Shown: positions 32,718 to 46,200 of the stretch, in pieces
How the letters are laid out: each line of letters begins with the position of its first letter
Position numbering within the stretch: position 1 is the first letter of the stretch
NCBI RefSeq assembly: GCF_001659605.2
Contig: NC_035161.2
Coordinates: 7,097,290-7,161,289, forward strand
Reading direction: 5' to 3'
Length of the DNA: 64,000 nucleotides
Origin: Manihot esculenta
Taxonomy: Eukaryota > Streptophyta > Magnoliopsida > Malpighiales > Euphorbiaceae
Notes under the pieces: generated by a model
Seen by the model: only the letters and a program-made list of their open reading frames with translations
What the model was told of the DNA's origin: nothing
Databases searched by the model: none
Program-made: the position numbers and the translations under genes

Positions 32718-35700
32718 ATGAGAGGAACTCGTCGATCTGCACGATTGACTGGAGTCCCACCAGAAAGTGAGGGTACAGCTGCTCGTCCTCCTGCGTTGCC
32801 AAGGGCAATGTCTCAGAGATCAAGCAGGGAGGGTACGTCAAGGGACCCTAGAAGGTCTTTTGACGAGAGCAGAAGAGGAGCAGAAAGAGGAGGGAGCTCA
32901 GATGAAGTGAGGGAGCCTATGGATGTGGATCAGAGAAGAGAGAAAAGCATAGGTATGGACAGGTCGGAAGAGGGTATGGGAGAGTCTCAAGGAGGCGCTC
33001 AGGCCTTGGGGTTTGGTTATCCACCCCACTATCCACCCTTTCCACAGGGTCCGGGGTATCCGATGGGAGGTACGTCGGATTACTCTAGCTTCACCCCATA
33101 TCCTACCTACATGCCTTATATGCCTTATCCTCCTTTTTACCCACCATATCCCATGTATCCACCCACACCTTTTCATCCAAGTACAGCATACCCTGATCCA
33201 AGTGATATAGTACCTCAACCAGAACCAGAACCAGTAGCCCCTGTTGTCCAAGTACCTCAACCTAGCTCAGCTGGGGGAAGTAAAGTGAAAATGACAGAGT
33301 ACCTGAAGTTGGATGCTCCCAAATTCAACACGGGAGACGATCCATTTGAGTACCTCAGAACGGTTAAGATGATAACCGATGAGTTAGGAGCTGATGATAG
33401 CAGAGCCATTGAGATGGCGAGGTTCACACTCAAATGCAAGAAAGCACGAGAGTGGTTCAAGAATTATGTGGACCCCAAGTTGGACAGTATGTCATGAGGA
33501 GAGTTCGCCAATGAATTTGCTGGGTGGGCTTTTCCTGACAGTTCCAGGGAGATAAAAGTGATAGAATTTGAGCAGTTGAGGCAGACTGAAGAGATGAGTG
33601 TTGATGAATATACAGACAAGTTCCTGGATCTGCTTCAATATGTGGGTCAGGCTTATGACACTGACCAGAAGAAGGCAAGGAGATATACCATGAGACTGCA
33701 TCCCAGGTATTCCTCCTTGATTCTTCTATCAGAGAAAGAGAGTTTCCACTCTATCGTGGATGCCGCCAGGAAGATGGAGGCGAGTGCCATTATTCAAGGA
33801 ACAGTTAAACAGCAAGTGGCACAGTCTTCGGGTTCTAAGACCCCCAGTGCAGCGGCTTCTGGCAGCAAGAAGGGAGAAAAGTTTAAAGCTAAGAAGGGCA
33901 AGTTCTGGAACAAGATAAAGTCTAGTCTGGGAATGGGTAGCGGCTCAAGCTCTGGCACGGGCAGTACAGTGTGCATGAGATGTGGGAGGCCGCACAAAGG
34001 AGTTTATCGGTTGGGATCTACAGCCTGCTTTAAGTGTGGGCAGGAGGGACATTTTGCACGGGAATGTCCTCAGATGACCTTTATGGCACCATCCCAGCAG
34101 ATGAGCTCAGGCAGTGTGGCTCAGCCAGCAGCTCCAGCCATACCTCAGAGTAGTGGCAGAGGCAGAGGGAGAGGGTCAGCCTCTTCTTCAGCAGCAGGTT
34201 CCCGAGGTGAAGGTCCGGTAGCCCCAGCACGGATCTTCACTGTGACACAGGAGGAGGCAAACACGTCGAACACAGTGGTGTCAGGTAACCTCATCATCGG
34301 GTGTTCTGATGTGTATGCTTTGATGGACCCCGGTGCTTCTCACTCTTTTATTGCTTCAAGAGCCGTAGAGAGGTTGGGTCTGATAGTCTCTGAGTTGGAG
34401 TGTCCTCTCTGGGTCAGTGGCTCCAAATGTGACCCATCAGTGACAGAGTCAGTCTGTCGTTTCAGTCCAGTGTTCATAGAGAGTAGATGCCTTCCAGCTG
34501 ACCTTGTGGTTCTAGATTTGACGGATTTTGATGTCATTCTAGGGATGGATTGGCTATCTGCTTATGGTGCTACCTTGGACTGTAGAGACAAGGTAGTTAG
34601 TCTCAGAGATCAGGATGGGTTAGTGTGTGTCTTCAGAGGAGACAGGAGGGGGACACCTAGAGGTTTGATCTCAGCCCTTCAGGCTCGTCGTTTGCTTAGG
34701 AGGGGTTGTCAGGGGTTTCTAGCTCATGTGAGAGAGCTAGATAGTCAGGTTAGGGAACTAGCTTCAGTGCCAGTAGTCAGAGAATTTCCAGACGTCTTTC
34801 CAGACGAGCTTCCAGGACTACCACCTGATAGGGAGATAGAGTTTGAAATATAATTGCTGCCTGGTACCAGACCGATCTCTATCCCTCCCTATAGGATGGA
34901 GCCAACAGAGTTAAAAGAGCTGAAAGAGCAGTTGCAAGAGTTGGTAGATAAGGGTTTCATCCGCCTTAGTACCTCACCTTGGGGTGCTCCAGTGCTGTTT
35001 GTCAGAAAGAAGGATGGATCGCTCAGACTTTGTATCGACTACAGGCAGTTGAACAAGGTCACTACCAAGAATAAGTATCCCCTACCTAGGATCGATGATC
35101 TATTTGACCAGCTAGCTAGAGCAGGTTATTTTTCTAAAATAGATCTGAGATCTGGGTATCATCAGCTGAGATTCAGAGAGGCAGATGTGCCAAAGACAGC
35201 TTTCAGGACCAGATATGGGCATTATGAGTTCTTAGTAATGCCGTTCGGGTTGACTAACGCCCCTGCAGCATTCATGGATCTCATGAACAGAGTTTTCAGC
35301 CAGTATCTGGATCACTTTGTTATTGTCTTCATCGATGATATCTTAGTGTATTCCAGAGATACAGAGGAGCATGCCCAGCATCTGAGGACTGTTCTGCAAA
35401 CTCTGAGAGAGCATGGCTTATAGTGTGAGTTTTGGTTGCGGAGCATTTCATTCTTCATTCTTGGGGCATGTGGTAGCAGCAAAAGGGATTGAGGTTGACC
35501 CTAAGAAGACAGAGGCTGTAGCTAACTAGCCCAGACCCACATCAGTGACTGAGATTAAAAACTTTTTGGGTTTGGCAGGTTACTACAGAAGGTTCGTTCA
35601 GGACTTCTTGAAGATAGCTGCTCCTATGACCAAACTGACAAAGAAGAACCAAAGGTTCGTGTGGTCGGACCAATGTGAAGAGAGCTTTGAAGAGCTAAAG

Positions 35701-37660
35701 AGAAGATTAACATCAGCACTGGTGTTAGCTCTGCCCGTCAGTAATGAGGACTTCACAGTGTTCTATGATGCGTCCAGAGTGGGATTGGGTTGTGTTTTGA
35801 TGCAAAATGAGAGGATGATCGCTTATGCTTCTAGACAGCTGAAGAAGCACGAGTTGAATTACCCCACCCATGACCTAGAGATGGCAGCAGTTATCTTTGC
35901 ACTCAAGATGTGGAGGCATTACCTTTATGGGGTTAAATGTGAGATCTTCACCGATCATAAGAGTTTACAGTACATCTTGAGCCAGAGAGAGCTGAATTTG
36001 AGGCAGAGAAGATGGGTAGAACTGCTCAGTGACTATGATTGCAGAATCCAGTATCATCCGGGTAAAGCGAATGTTGTGGCAGACGCCCTAAGCCGGAAAT
36101 CACTTGGCAGTTTGTCCCATATAATAGCAGAGAGAAGACCAGTGGTGATGGAGTTTTACAAGCTCATCGATGAAGGGCTACAGCTAGAGTTGTCTGGTAC
36201 GGGTGCATTGATAGCACAGATGAGAGTAACACCAGTGTTTCTGGAGCAGGTGGCGCAGAAACAGCACGAGGACCCTGAGTTAATTAAAATTGCCAGGACT
36301 GTTCAGTCAGGCAACAGTGCAGAGTTCAGATTTGACAGCAAAGGGATCCTCCGCTATGGGACTCGCCTATGTGTACCAGATGACATCAGTCTAAAAGGAG
36401 ACATTATGAGGGAAGCTCATAATGCAAGGTACAGTGTTCACCCTGGAGCCACCAAGATGTATCAGGATCTAAAAAGAGTATATTGGTGGCCAGCTATGAA
36501 AAAAGAAGTGGCACAGTTTGTGTCCGCCTGTGAGGTTTATCAAAGGGTGAAACTGGAACATCAGAAGCCGGGAAATGCTTAACCCACTGCCGATTCCAGA
36601 GTGGAAATGGGAGAATATAGCTATGGATTTTGAGGTGGGCTTACCGGCAGTGTCCAACAGGTTAGACTCCATATGGGTGATCGTGGACAGACTGACTAAA
36701 TCTGCTCATTTCATCCCTGTTAAGAGTACTTACTCTGTGGATAAGTTGGCATAGGTTTATTTGGAGGAGATAGTAAGGTTGCATGGGGTTCCCGTGTCTA
36801 TAGTGTCAGATAGAGGACCTCAGTTCACCTCTAGGTTTTGGCGGAGTCTGCAATGTGCAATGGGCACAAGATTGGATTTTAGCACTGCTTTCCATCCACA
36901 GACTGACGAACAGTCAGAGAGGACTATCCAGACCATAGAGGATATGCTCAAAATGTGTGTGTTAGACTTTAGCAGTTCTTGGAGGCAGCATCTACCTTTG
37001 GTGGAGTTTGCCTACAATAACAGTCATCATGCTAGCATCGGGATGGCTCCTTATAAAGCCTTGTATGGGAGGAAGTGCAGATCACCTGTTTGCTAGGAAG
37101 AAGTAGGAGAGGCGGCTCTTGCAGGGCCAGAGCTAGTGGAAATCACCAGCAGGGTAGTGCCCATGATCAGAGAAAGAATCAGAACTGCTCAAAGCAGGCA
37201 GAAAAGCTATGCAAATGTCCGCAGGAAGCAGATAGAGTTTCAGGAGGGTGATATGGTATTGCTGAAGGTGTCTCCAATGAAGGGAGTGGTTCGGTTTGGA
37301 AAGAAGGGTAAGCTAGCTCCATGATACATTGGACCCTTTGAAATCTTGCAGAAGATCGGGAATGTATCGTACAAGCTGGATTTACCTACTTCTATGGAAA
37401 GAATTCACCCGGTTTTCCATGTTTCTATGCTATGGAAGTTTGTGTTAGATCCAAGTAAGGTTCTTAGTGAGCCTGAAGTGGAGATCCTTGGAGATCTCAC
37501 CTATGTAGAGAAGCCAGTGCAGATCCTTGACACGCAGATCAGAAAGCTGAGGAACAAGGAAATTCCAATGGTGAAAGTCCTTTGGAACCACCATAATCTA
37601 GAAGAGTGCACCTGGGAGACACGGGAGTCTATGCTCCAGCAATATCCATATCTGTTTTAA
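32718..37660 (+). pseudogene. E4 Gag-Pol polyprotein, multiply interrupted
   Basis: Starts at the family ATG ([11 protein letters not shown]). Gag with a CCHC knuckle (CFKCGQEGHFAREC), protease (MDPGASHSF), RT (FIDDILVYS), RNase H, integrase and a chromodomain ending YPYLF are all present. Breaks are TGA 33495 (Trp), TAA 34851 (Glu), TAG 35421 at a 15-base deletion in RT, a 7-base insertion near 35450, TAG 35527 (Trp), a 2-base loss near 36575, TAG 36752 (Gln), TAG 37094 (Trp) and TGA 37322 (Arg). The second finger-like cluster before the knuckle has also lost its last Cys (GVY for GVC). It cannot produce a full polyprotein, although short open stretches remain. Confidence 0.92.
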
Positions 37661-37723
37661 GGTTAGTTTTCCTCCTTTTTATGTGTTTAAATGTTTGTGG
37701 AATATTTGAGGACGAATGTTCTT

Positions 37724-37736
37724 AAGGGGGGGAGAA
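37724..37736 (+). other. E4 polypurine tract
   Basis: A purine run (AAGGGGGGGAGAA) adjoining the 3' LTR. The upstream inverted repeat is partly decayed here (GAATATTTG against CGAATGTTC). Confidence 0.85.
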
Positions 37737-39877
37737 TGTAATACCCGGCTAGAGTCCGGCATCGGAATTCTACAGTCCGGTGGAATCTCAGATGTCGGAA
37801 CCCTCTAGAAGGGTAATAGATATGTTTTATATGTTATTTTGAGTATGTTTTAATGTTTTAAAGTGTAAAGGAAATGAGTTTTTGAAAGAAAAGCACCAAG
37901 GAAGAACTGTCAGGTTCGGCCGCCAAAGGTGAAGTTCGGCCGCCGAACATGCATGAGTTTGGAATCACGTTAGGCCGCCGAAGGTGGTCTGGCCAGCCAC
38001 CTATAAAAGGCCCTAGGTCGGTGAATGGATAGGATTTTCTTTCCATTTACAGGCAGAGGTGAGACCATGATCTTCCTTGGGTGATCTTCATGTTTTCTCC
38101 CAATCTTTCAAAGTTTTGATGAGTTTTCATGATTGTTTGAAGGTTTTGAGCTAAAAACCAAAGTTTTGACGTTTGGAGATTTTGAGGGAGAGTTGCTCCA
38201 TATCTCCACGTTGGGATCGTTCATCTTCTTGTTTTCAAGAGGTAAGTGAAGATCCTGAACTTCTTTGCATGATTTATGAAGGTTTTATGGTGTTTTATGG
38301 GTAGAGATGCATGTTTAGGTTAAGTTGAGTTTTTGGCTGATTTGTGGTCAAAGCATGATATGTGTTGAGATGTATTGTTTGTTGGGGTTTTTAAGTTAGT
38401 TTTGGACCCCTTTGTGCCTATACTTGAGTATATGCAGGTTTTGGAATTGTGGGTTGCATGTTTGAGTGAAGTTGGGTCAGTTTTGCACGAAGCGGAGCAG
38501 GGTTCTGCCTTACTGGAGAATCCAGTTTCAGCCGCCGAAGGAGGGTTCGGCCGCCGAACATGCGAAGGAGGTGGTTTCGGCTGCCTAAGCTCACCCCCGA
38601 AAGTTTAGACTTTCGGCTCTGGAGGGGATTTCGGCCTCCTAAAGTGCCGCCGAACATGCATGAGTTTCATCTCTGGAGAGGACTTTCGGCAGCCGAAGTG
38701 CCGCCGAAAGTGCTTGAGTTTCGGCTCTGGAAGGGACTTTCGGCCGCCGAAAGTGCTTGAGTTTCGGCTCTGGAAGGGACTTTCGGCCGCCGAAAGTGCC
38801 CCCTCCAGCCTTCTTTTGCATGTTTTTCTTGATTATTTTAGGATGTTTTAGGGGGGTTTTTGGGGAGTATTATAGAGATGTCTTTGAGTTAGTTTGGTCC
38901 CTCATTTGAGTCCACCTGTGTAGGAACGGACCAGAGGAACCGAAGAGAGCAGCAGTGAGCACTGCGTCAGAGTATTCAGAGTCTGTTTAGGGTCAGCCAG
39001 AAGTGAGTGAAACTAAACTTAATGTTTTAAATTGAGAAATCAAATGCTTTTAGCATGTTTCATGCATCATGATATGTAATAGGTTGAGTGCATTAGACTA
39101 CACTAATGTGACGCATTGCATTATTCTATGCTTGTACGGATCAGACATAGTGTGGATTCATTAGCCCTCGTAGTAAAGTCCTGAGGAGCCCTGAGAGGGC
39201 CGGGCACAGAGCACCATAGGGTGCGTAATAAAGTCCTGAGGAGCTCCTTCGCAGGCCGGGCACATAATAGAGGGAATTTTGAATCAGTCCGTCTGAGATG
39301 GGTGATTTACTTGTGATGTGATGCATTCCATGTGAGCATGTTTTATTGACATGTTTGATCTGTTCTACTCACTGGGCTAGTATAGCTCATCCCTCTCCTT
39401 TAACCCCAGTTTTGCAGGATCAGAGTTAGGGAAAAGTTCAGCAGGGTACAGGAAAAGTACAGAATTTTGTAATAGCATAGTGTGTACATGTATTATTTGT
39501 AAAGAGATGTTTTAGCATTGTATAGAGTTCAGTAGTGTGCTTGACCTAGTTGTGTTGTAAATCCCTTTTGTATACATGGTCTATTTATGTACATATGTTA
39601 TTGAAATGTTTTATGAGTATGATCACCAGGCTTAACATTGTATGAGGTTAACCCCTCTAGAGCAAGCTCTAGTAAGGGGTTTTGTAGCACAGAGATAGTG
39701 CATGCACAGGTTGAGCCTTGGTACAGAGAAAAGTTTTATGTTTTTACAGAAAATGTTTGATCATGTATGAGATGTTACAGGTACATAGAGAGTATAGCAG
39801 GCTTGATACGGGTCCCGGCGACCTTAAGTCGATCTGGATCCTAGCGTCCGTAGCGGTTCGATTTTCGGGTCGTTACA
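37737..39877 (+). repeat. E4 3' LTR
   Basis: A 2141-bp LTR ending CGGGTCGTTACA. It carries one extra 43-bp unit of the hairpin-motif repeat near 38705-38795 relative to the 5' LTR, and an upstream motif the 5' LTR has lost (37915-37950). TATA box near 38002. Confidence 0.92.
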
Positions 39878-39882
39878 CTATT

Positions 39883-40260
39883 GTTTAGGGGTCAATTTTA
39901 CATTTTAATTTTTTTAAAATTATTTTCATAAATTTTCTCATTAGGGTTTTTGCTATTATAAATAATAATCTTCTTGGCTGTTTGAGAGACTTTTTAATTT
40001 TCGAGAATTCAATAAGAAATTTCGGTTTCTAACCTTTATGAATTTCATTTTAATCAAACGATATTGGTTAAAACTCCTGACGGAGTATAAATCATCTTGT
40101 TTCACCTTGTGTTTTGACCTTGGAGGCCTTAGTTTCTTTATTACTTGTTTTGTGGTAATGATATTTTATGGGTGTATTTTAATCTAAATGAGAGGACTAA
40201 AGTTACCAATATATTACTAAAATATAAGTGTTTCAATAGATGAACCTGACTTATGTTCCC
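39883..40260. other. Relic host sequence after E4, possibly an old LTR
   Basis: AT-rich DNA with a TATA-like CTATTATAAATAATAATC near 39952 and a CAATAAGAAATTTCGG-type stretch. It could be the promoter part of an old LTR, perhaps that of gypsy B, since the two were contiguous before E4 inserted. No terminal repeat pair could be found. No coding frame is seen. Confidence 0.35.
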
Positions 40261-40369
40261 ATCTATTTTGATGGCTTGACATCAATGAGTTTTGATACTA
40301 TGCTGCCATCATGAGAGGCTGCATGGGCATTAGTTGTTGATGAGAGCGTGCAGATAGCTTAAGGGGAGT

Positions 40370-40800
40370 AATTGGTTGCTTAAAAGAGCTCTCGTACGTC
40401 ACCTAAATGGACAATTGATTGCCTGAAATGACGTTCTTATGTCTTCTAAGGGTGCTCTTATGTCGCTTAAATAGGCAATTAATTGCCTGAAAAGGCGCTC
40501 TTACGTCATTTAAATAGGCAATTAATTGTCTAAATGTGCATTTTTATGTCGCCTAGGGGCGCTCTTACATCTCCAAAAGACACTCTTACGTTGCCTAAGT
40601 GGGCAATTGATTGCCTGAAAATGCGCACATCGTCTAGGGACGCTCTTATATCGCCTAAGTGGGCAATTGGTTGCTTGAAAGAACACTCTTATGTCGCCTA
40701 GGAGCGCTCTTACATTGCCTAAGTGAGTAATTGATCACCTACAAAGGCGTTCTTACATCGTCTAGGAGAGCAATATGTCGCTTGAATTTGAAAAGGAGTT
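40370..40800. repeat. Degenerate tandem repeat with GGCAAT..ATTGCC hairpins
   Basis: About six irregular units of 43-85 bp. Each carries a near palindrome such as GGCAATTGATTGCC followed by CTCTTA(C/T)(G/A)TCGCCTA. No open frame runs through it. I do not recognise the family. Confidence 0.7.
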
Positions 40801-40939
40801 TTTCAATATGTGGAGTGTACAATCACTTTAGAGTTGTGCTCTTTTATAGGTGACATAACTTGTTAAAACTCATTTGCAAAATAATTCTTGTACAATATAT
40901 AAAATCATAAAAATTGAATTTGCATGAGATGACCTATAG

Positions 40940-43120
40940 TGTAACGACCCGAAAATCGGACCGCTACCGGCGCTAGGATCCAGATCGGCTTAAGGCCGCC
41001 GGGACCCGTAGCAAGCCTGACACATAACCTGTAAACCTGTATAATCCCATACATGATCAACAACATGCATAAAAATTTAAACTTTTCTTTCATTCATTCC
41101 TCATACACCAAACTCAACCTGTGCATGCACTAAAACATAATCATAAACTTGACCCCTCAGTGGGATCTCATCAATGCCCCAATGGGCGATAGACATGTGT
41201 TGAGTTGGCTAACATTTGTATCATCAAATATCTAAGATCATGCATCAACAAGGGATTACAATACTCATAGGGTCAAGCACATCTATAACCTCAATATACC
41301 TCATTACATAACATACTGTAATCTCTTACATTACATTAGTACAATTGTCATGTCCACAATCTAACTATTACATCAACATACTTCAAAACTCTGGCTAACC
41401 TCCTGGTCTACCCTGTACCTGCATATCTGGGGTTAGGGGAGAGGGGTAAGCTACAAAGCCCAGTGAGCAGAATAGTAGAAAACAATATTTAAAATCTCAT
41501 GCCATTATGTAATGCAAGACATCACAACTAATCACATCTCGGATGGTATTGTCACCAATAGTCCTCTACATAGTCCAACTGTGCCGGGACGTAGAATGGG
41601 TACAACCGGTCTTTCTCTTATCATAACATATCATAACATACCAATGTGCCAGGGACGTAGAATGGGTACCCTGGACTTCCATACCATATCATGCCGTAAC
41701 ATCATCATGCCATATGAGGACTAAAGGATCATTCAATAACCAATCCACATCAACATCATAAATACAATGCAACATATTCGTGAATACTAATGCAAACAAC
41801 CTACTATATCTCATGGCATTCATGATGCATGGATCATGCTCAAAATTCATATTTCATTTATTTTAAATCTTAAAGTTTATTCCACTCACCTCTGGCTAGC
41901 TCTGACAAACTTTGTAGCAGCTGGCTCACTGCTGGGGTCCTCGGTTCCTCGGGTCCGAACCTACACAGGTGGACTCCAATGAGGGACCAAACATACATAA
42001 ACATAACTCTAATATACCCCCCTAAAAACCCCCTAAAACATCATAAAACAACTACACAAAAACATGCAAGAAATGGCTGGACAGGGCACTTTCGGCGGCA
42101 GGTTCGGCGGCTGAAAGTCCCTCCAGAGCCGAAAGTCAGGCAGGTTCGGCGGCACCTTCGGCGGCTGAAACTCCCAGACAGAGGCGAAACTCATGCATGT
42201 TCGGCGGCACCTTCGGCGGCCGAAAGTCCCAGACAGAGACGAAAGTCTCTTTTCGGGGGCAACTTCAGCAGCCGAAAGGCCTGCCTCCCCAGCCATGTTC
42301 GGCGGCCGAAAGTGCCTTCGGCTGCCGAACCTGGTTTCTGCCAAAGGGCAGAAACTTGGCTCCCTAATGCATTTGTGCCTCCAAATTCATCCAAACATGC
42401 ATAAACCTATTCTACAACATGCATACACATCATACATCACACCTAGGGGTCTCAAACTAACAAATACCCCAACTACAACACTTCAAACATGTCACATTGT
42501 TCAAAAACATAACATTTGCTTAAAAACTCATACAACCCTATACATGCCATTCTACCCCATAAAACAACTTAAAACTTACTTAAAACATACAATGAGCTTA
42601 AGATCGGCTCTTACCTCTTGAAGATCGAGAGAGAGACGACCTAAACTCGGAGATCCAAGCAAATGAGCTCCTGAGTTCCCAAAGCTCCAAAACTTGTCTT
42701 AAATGCTCAAAACTTGCAATGAGAGGTGAAAACTCAAGAAAAATGGAGGAGATTTGGAGAAAGAACACAAGATCTGGGGAGAGGGAGGTCGGAAGCTAAC
42801 TATGGCCGAAAATGGGAGAAAGCTCGCCCATTTTGGCTAAGTGACCCTTTTATAGGTGGCTGGCCAAGCCACGTTCGGGGGCCGAAAGTGCCTCCGCATG
42901 CATGCCATGTTCGGCGGCCGAACTTGACTTTCGGCGGCCGAACCTGGGTTTTCCTCCAAGGACTTTTCATGCAAAAACTCATTAAATTTCCATACTTAAA
43001 ACCATGAAATACCTTAAAACATTTTATGAAAACATGTTTCTACCCTACTAGAGGCTTCCGACATCCGAGATTCCATCGGACGGTAAGAATTCCGATACCG
43101 AAGTCTAGCCGAGTATTACA
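40940..43120 (-). repeat. E5 3' LTR
   Basis: TG...CA ends, TATA box near 42845-42852 on the minus strand, and motif clusters at 42090-42330 and 42880-42945. One change makes its start CTCGG instead of CCCGG. Confidence 0.92.
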
Positions 43121-43133
43121 TTCTCCCCCCCTT
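43121..43133 (-). other. E5 polypurine tract
   Basis: TTCTCCCCCCCTT on the plus strand, immediately inside the 3' LTR. Confidence 0.85.
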
Positions 43134-43230
43134 AAGAACATTCGTCCCCGAATGTACCTCAACTAGCACACATAGCATGGCATAAAACATAACATACATA
43201 CATAACACATAAACACAAAGAGATCTAACC

Positions 43231-46200
43231 TTAAAAGTGATGAGGGTACTGCTGGAGCATAGACTCCCGTGTCTCCCAAGTGCATTCTTCCAAGTTGTGG
43301 TGGTTCCACAGGACTTTCACCATCGGGATTTCCTTGTTTCTTAACTTTCTGATCTGGGTGTCTATGATCCGAACTGGCTGTTCAACATAGGTGAGATCCT
43401 CTTGGACCTCCACATCAGGCTCACTAAGAACCTTGCTCGGATCTGACACAAACTTCCTCAACATTGAAACATGGAAAACCGGATGGATTCTTTCCATTGA
43501 AGCAGGTAAATCCAGCTTGTACGACACATTCCCAATCTTTTACAAGATTTCAAAGGGTCCGATGTATCGTGGGGCTAGTTTACCTTTCTTCCCGAAGCGA
43601 ACCACTCCCTTCATTGGAGACACCTTGAGCAATACCAGATCCCCCTCCTGAAATTCTAACTGTCTCCTGCGGACGTCTGCATAGCTCTTCTGTCTGCTGG
43701 CAGCAGTCTTGATTCTCTCTCTGATTATGGGTACCACCCTGCTGGTGATCTCTACTAGCTCAGGCCCTGCCAATGCCTTTTCTCTAACTTCCTCCCAGCA
43801 AACAGGTGATCTGCACTTCCTTCCGTACAAAGCTTCATATGGAGCCATCCCGATGCTAGCATGATGGCTGTTGTTGTAGGCAAACTCCACCAAAGGTAGA
43901 TGCTGCCTCCAAGAATCGCCAAAGTCCAGCACACACATTCTGAGCATATCTTCGATAGTCTGGATGGTCCTTTCTGACTGTCCATCAGTCTGGGGGTGGA
44001 AGGCAGTACTGAAATCCAACCTAGTACCCATGGCATCCTGCAGACTCCGCTAAAACCTGGAGGTGAACTGGGGCCCTCTATCAGACACTATCGAAACAGG
44101 AACCCCATGCAGCCTAACGATCTCATCCACATATACCTGCGCCAACTTGTCCACGGAGTAGCCACTCCTGACAGGAATGAAGTGAGCAGATTTGGTGAGT
44201 CTGTCTACAATCACCCATATGGAGTCCACTCTGTTGGACGCCGCCGGTAACCCCACTACGAAGTCCATAGCTATATTCTCCCATTTCCACTCTGGAATAG
44301 GTAGCGGGTTAAGCATTCCAGCCGGCTTCTGATGTTCCAGCTTCACCCTCTGACACACTTCGCAGGCTGACACGAACTGTGCCACTTCTTTCTTCATAGC
44401 TGGCCACCAATAAACCTTCTTTAGATCTTGATACATCTTGGTGGCCCCGGGGTGAACGCTGTATCTTGCATTATGAGCCTCTCTCATAATGTCTCCTTTT
44501 AGCCCTAGGTCATCTGGTACACATAGTCTGCTCCCATAGCGGAGGATCCCCTTGCTGTCGAATCTGAACTCACTATCATTGCCTGACTGAACAGTCCTGG
44601 CAATCTTCACTAACTCCGGGTCCTCATGCTGTTTCTGAGCCACCTGCTCCAGAAACACGGGTGCTACTCTCATCTGGGCCACCAAGGCACCTGTACCAGA
44701 CAACTCCATCTGTAGACCTTCCTCAATAAGCTTGTAGAACTCCTTCACCACTGGCCTCCTCTCTGCCGATATGTGGGATAAACTGCCTAGTGACTTCCGG
44801 CTTAGGGCGTCTGCCACGACATTCGCCTTACCCGGATGATACTGAATCTTGCAATCATAGTCACTCAGCAGCTCCACCCATCTCCTCTGTCTCAAATTCA
44901 GATCTCTTTGACTCAGGATGTACTGCAGGCTTTTATGATCTGTGAAGATCTCACATTTTACCCCATAGAGGTAGTGCCTCCACATCTTGAGTGCAAAGAT
45001 TACTGCTGCCATCTCCAGGTCATGTGTGGGGTAATTCAACTCGTGCTTCTTCAGCTGCCTAGAAGCATAAGCGATCACCCTCTCCTTCTGTATTAGTACA
45101 CAACCCAGTCCCACACGGGATGCATCACAAAAGACTGTAAAGTCCTCATCACTAGATGGCAGAGCTAAAACTGGTGCTGAAGTCAACCTCTTCTTAAGCT
45201 CTTCAAAACTCTCTTCGCACTGGTCGGTCCACAAAAATTTCTGATTCTTCCTGGTTAGTCTGGTCAGAGGAGCTGCTATTTTCGAGAAGTCCTGAACGAA
45301 CCTCCTGTAGTAACCTGCCAAACCCAAGAAACTTCTAATCTCTGTCACTGAAGTGGGTCTAGGCCAGTTAGCCACAGTTTCGGTCTTCTTGGGGTCCACC
45401 TCTATCCCATTCTCTGACACTACATGCCCCAAGAATGAAATGCTCCTCAGCCAGAACTCACATTTAGAGAACTTGGCATACAAGCCATGTTCCCTCAAAG
45501 TCTGCAAGACCAAATGCAGATGATGGGCATGCTCCTCTGCATTCCTGGAATACACCAAGATATCATCTATGAAGACAATAACGAAGTGATCCAGGTATTG
45601 GCTAAATACTCTGTTCATGAGATCCATGAATGCTGCAGGGGCGTTGGTTAACCCGAACGGCATCACAAGGAACTCAAAATGCCCATATCTGGTCCTGAAA
45701 GCTGTCTTCGGCACATCCTCCTCCCTTATCCTTAACTGATGGTACCCCGATCTCAGATCTATTTTGGAGAAACAACCTGCTCCGGCTAGCTGGTCAAATA
45801 GATCGTCGATCCTTGGCAATGGGTACTTATTCTTGGTAGTGACTTTGTTCAACTGTCTGTAGTCGATACAAAGTCTAAGGGATCCATCCTTCTTTCTTAC
45901 GAATAAAACTGGTGCACCCCAAGGTGAAGTGCTCGGTCGGATGAAGCCCTTTTCTACCAACTCTTGCAACTGTTCTTTCAACTCCCTTAACTCGGCTGGG
46001 GCCATCCTGTAGGGAGGGATGGAGATCGGTCTAGTTCCAGGCACCAACTCTATCTCGAACTCTATCTCCCTAGCAGGTGGTAGACCTGGAAGCTCATCCG
46101 AAAAAACATCCTGAAACTCTTTGACAACTGGCACCGAGGCCGGCTCCCTGACCTGACTGTCTAGCTCTCTCACATGAGCTAAGTACCCCTGACATCCCTT

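Larger units (their letters stand above)
30412..39877 (+). mobile_element. E4: Tekay-like element, decayed, TSD CTATT
   Basis: A 9466-bp insertion with a perfect target duplication CTATT (30407-30411 and 39878-39882). LTRs are 30412-32499 (2088 bp) and 37737-39877 (2141 bp). They differ by more substitutions than E2 or E3 (my impression is 2-3 percent) and by indels at repeats, so this is an older insertion. It lies in sequence following the gypsy B pol. Primer site, gag, pol and polypurine tract are all recognisable, but pol has six nonsense substitutions and several shifts. Confidence 0.94.
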
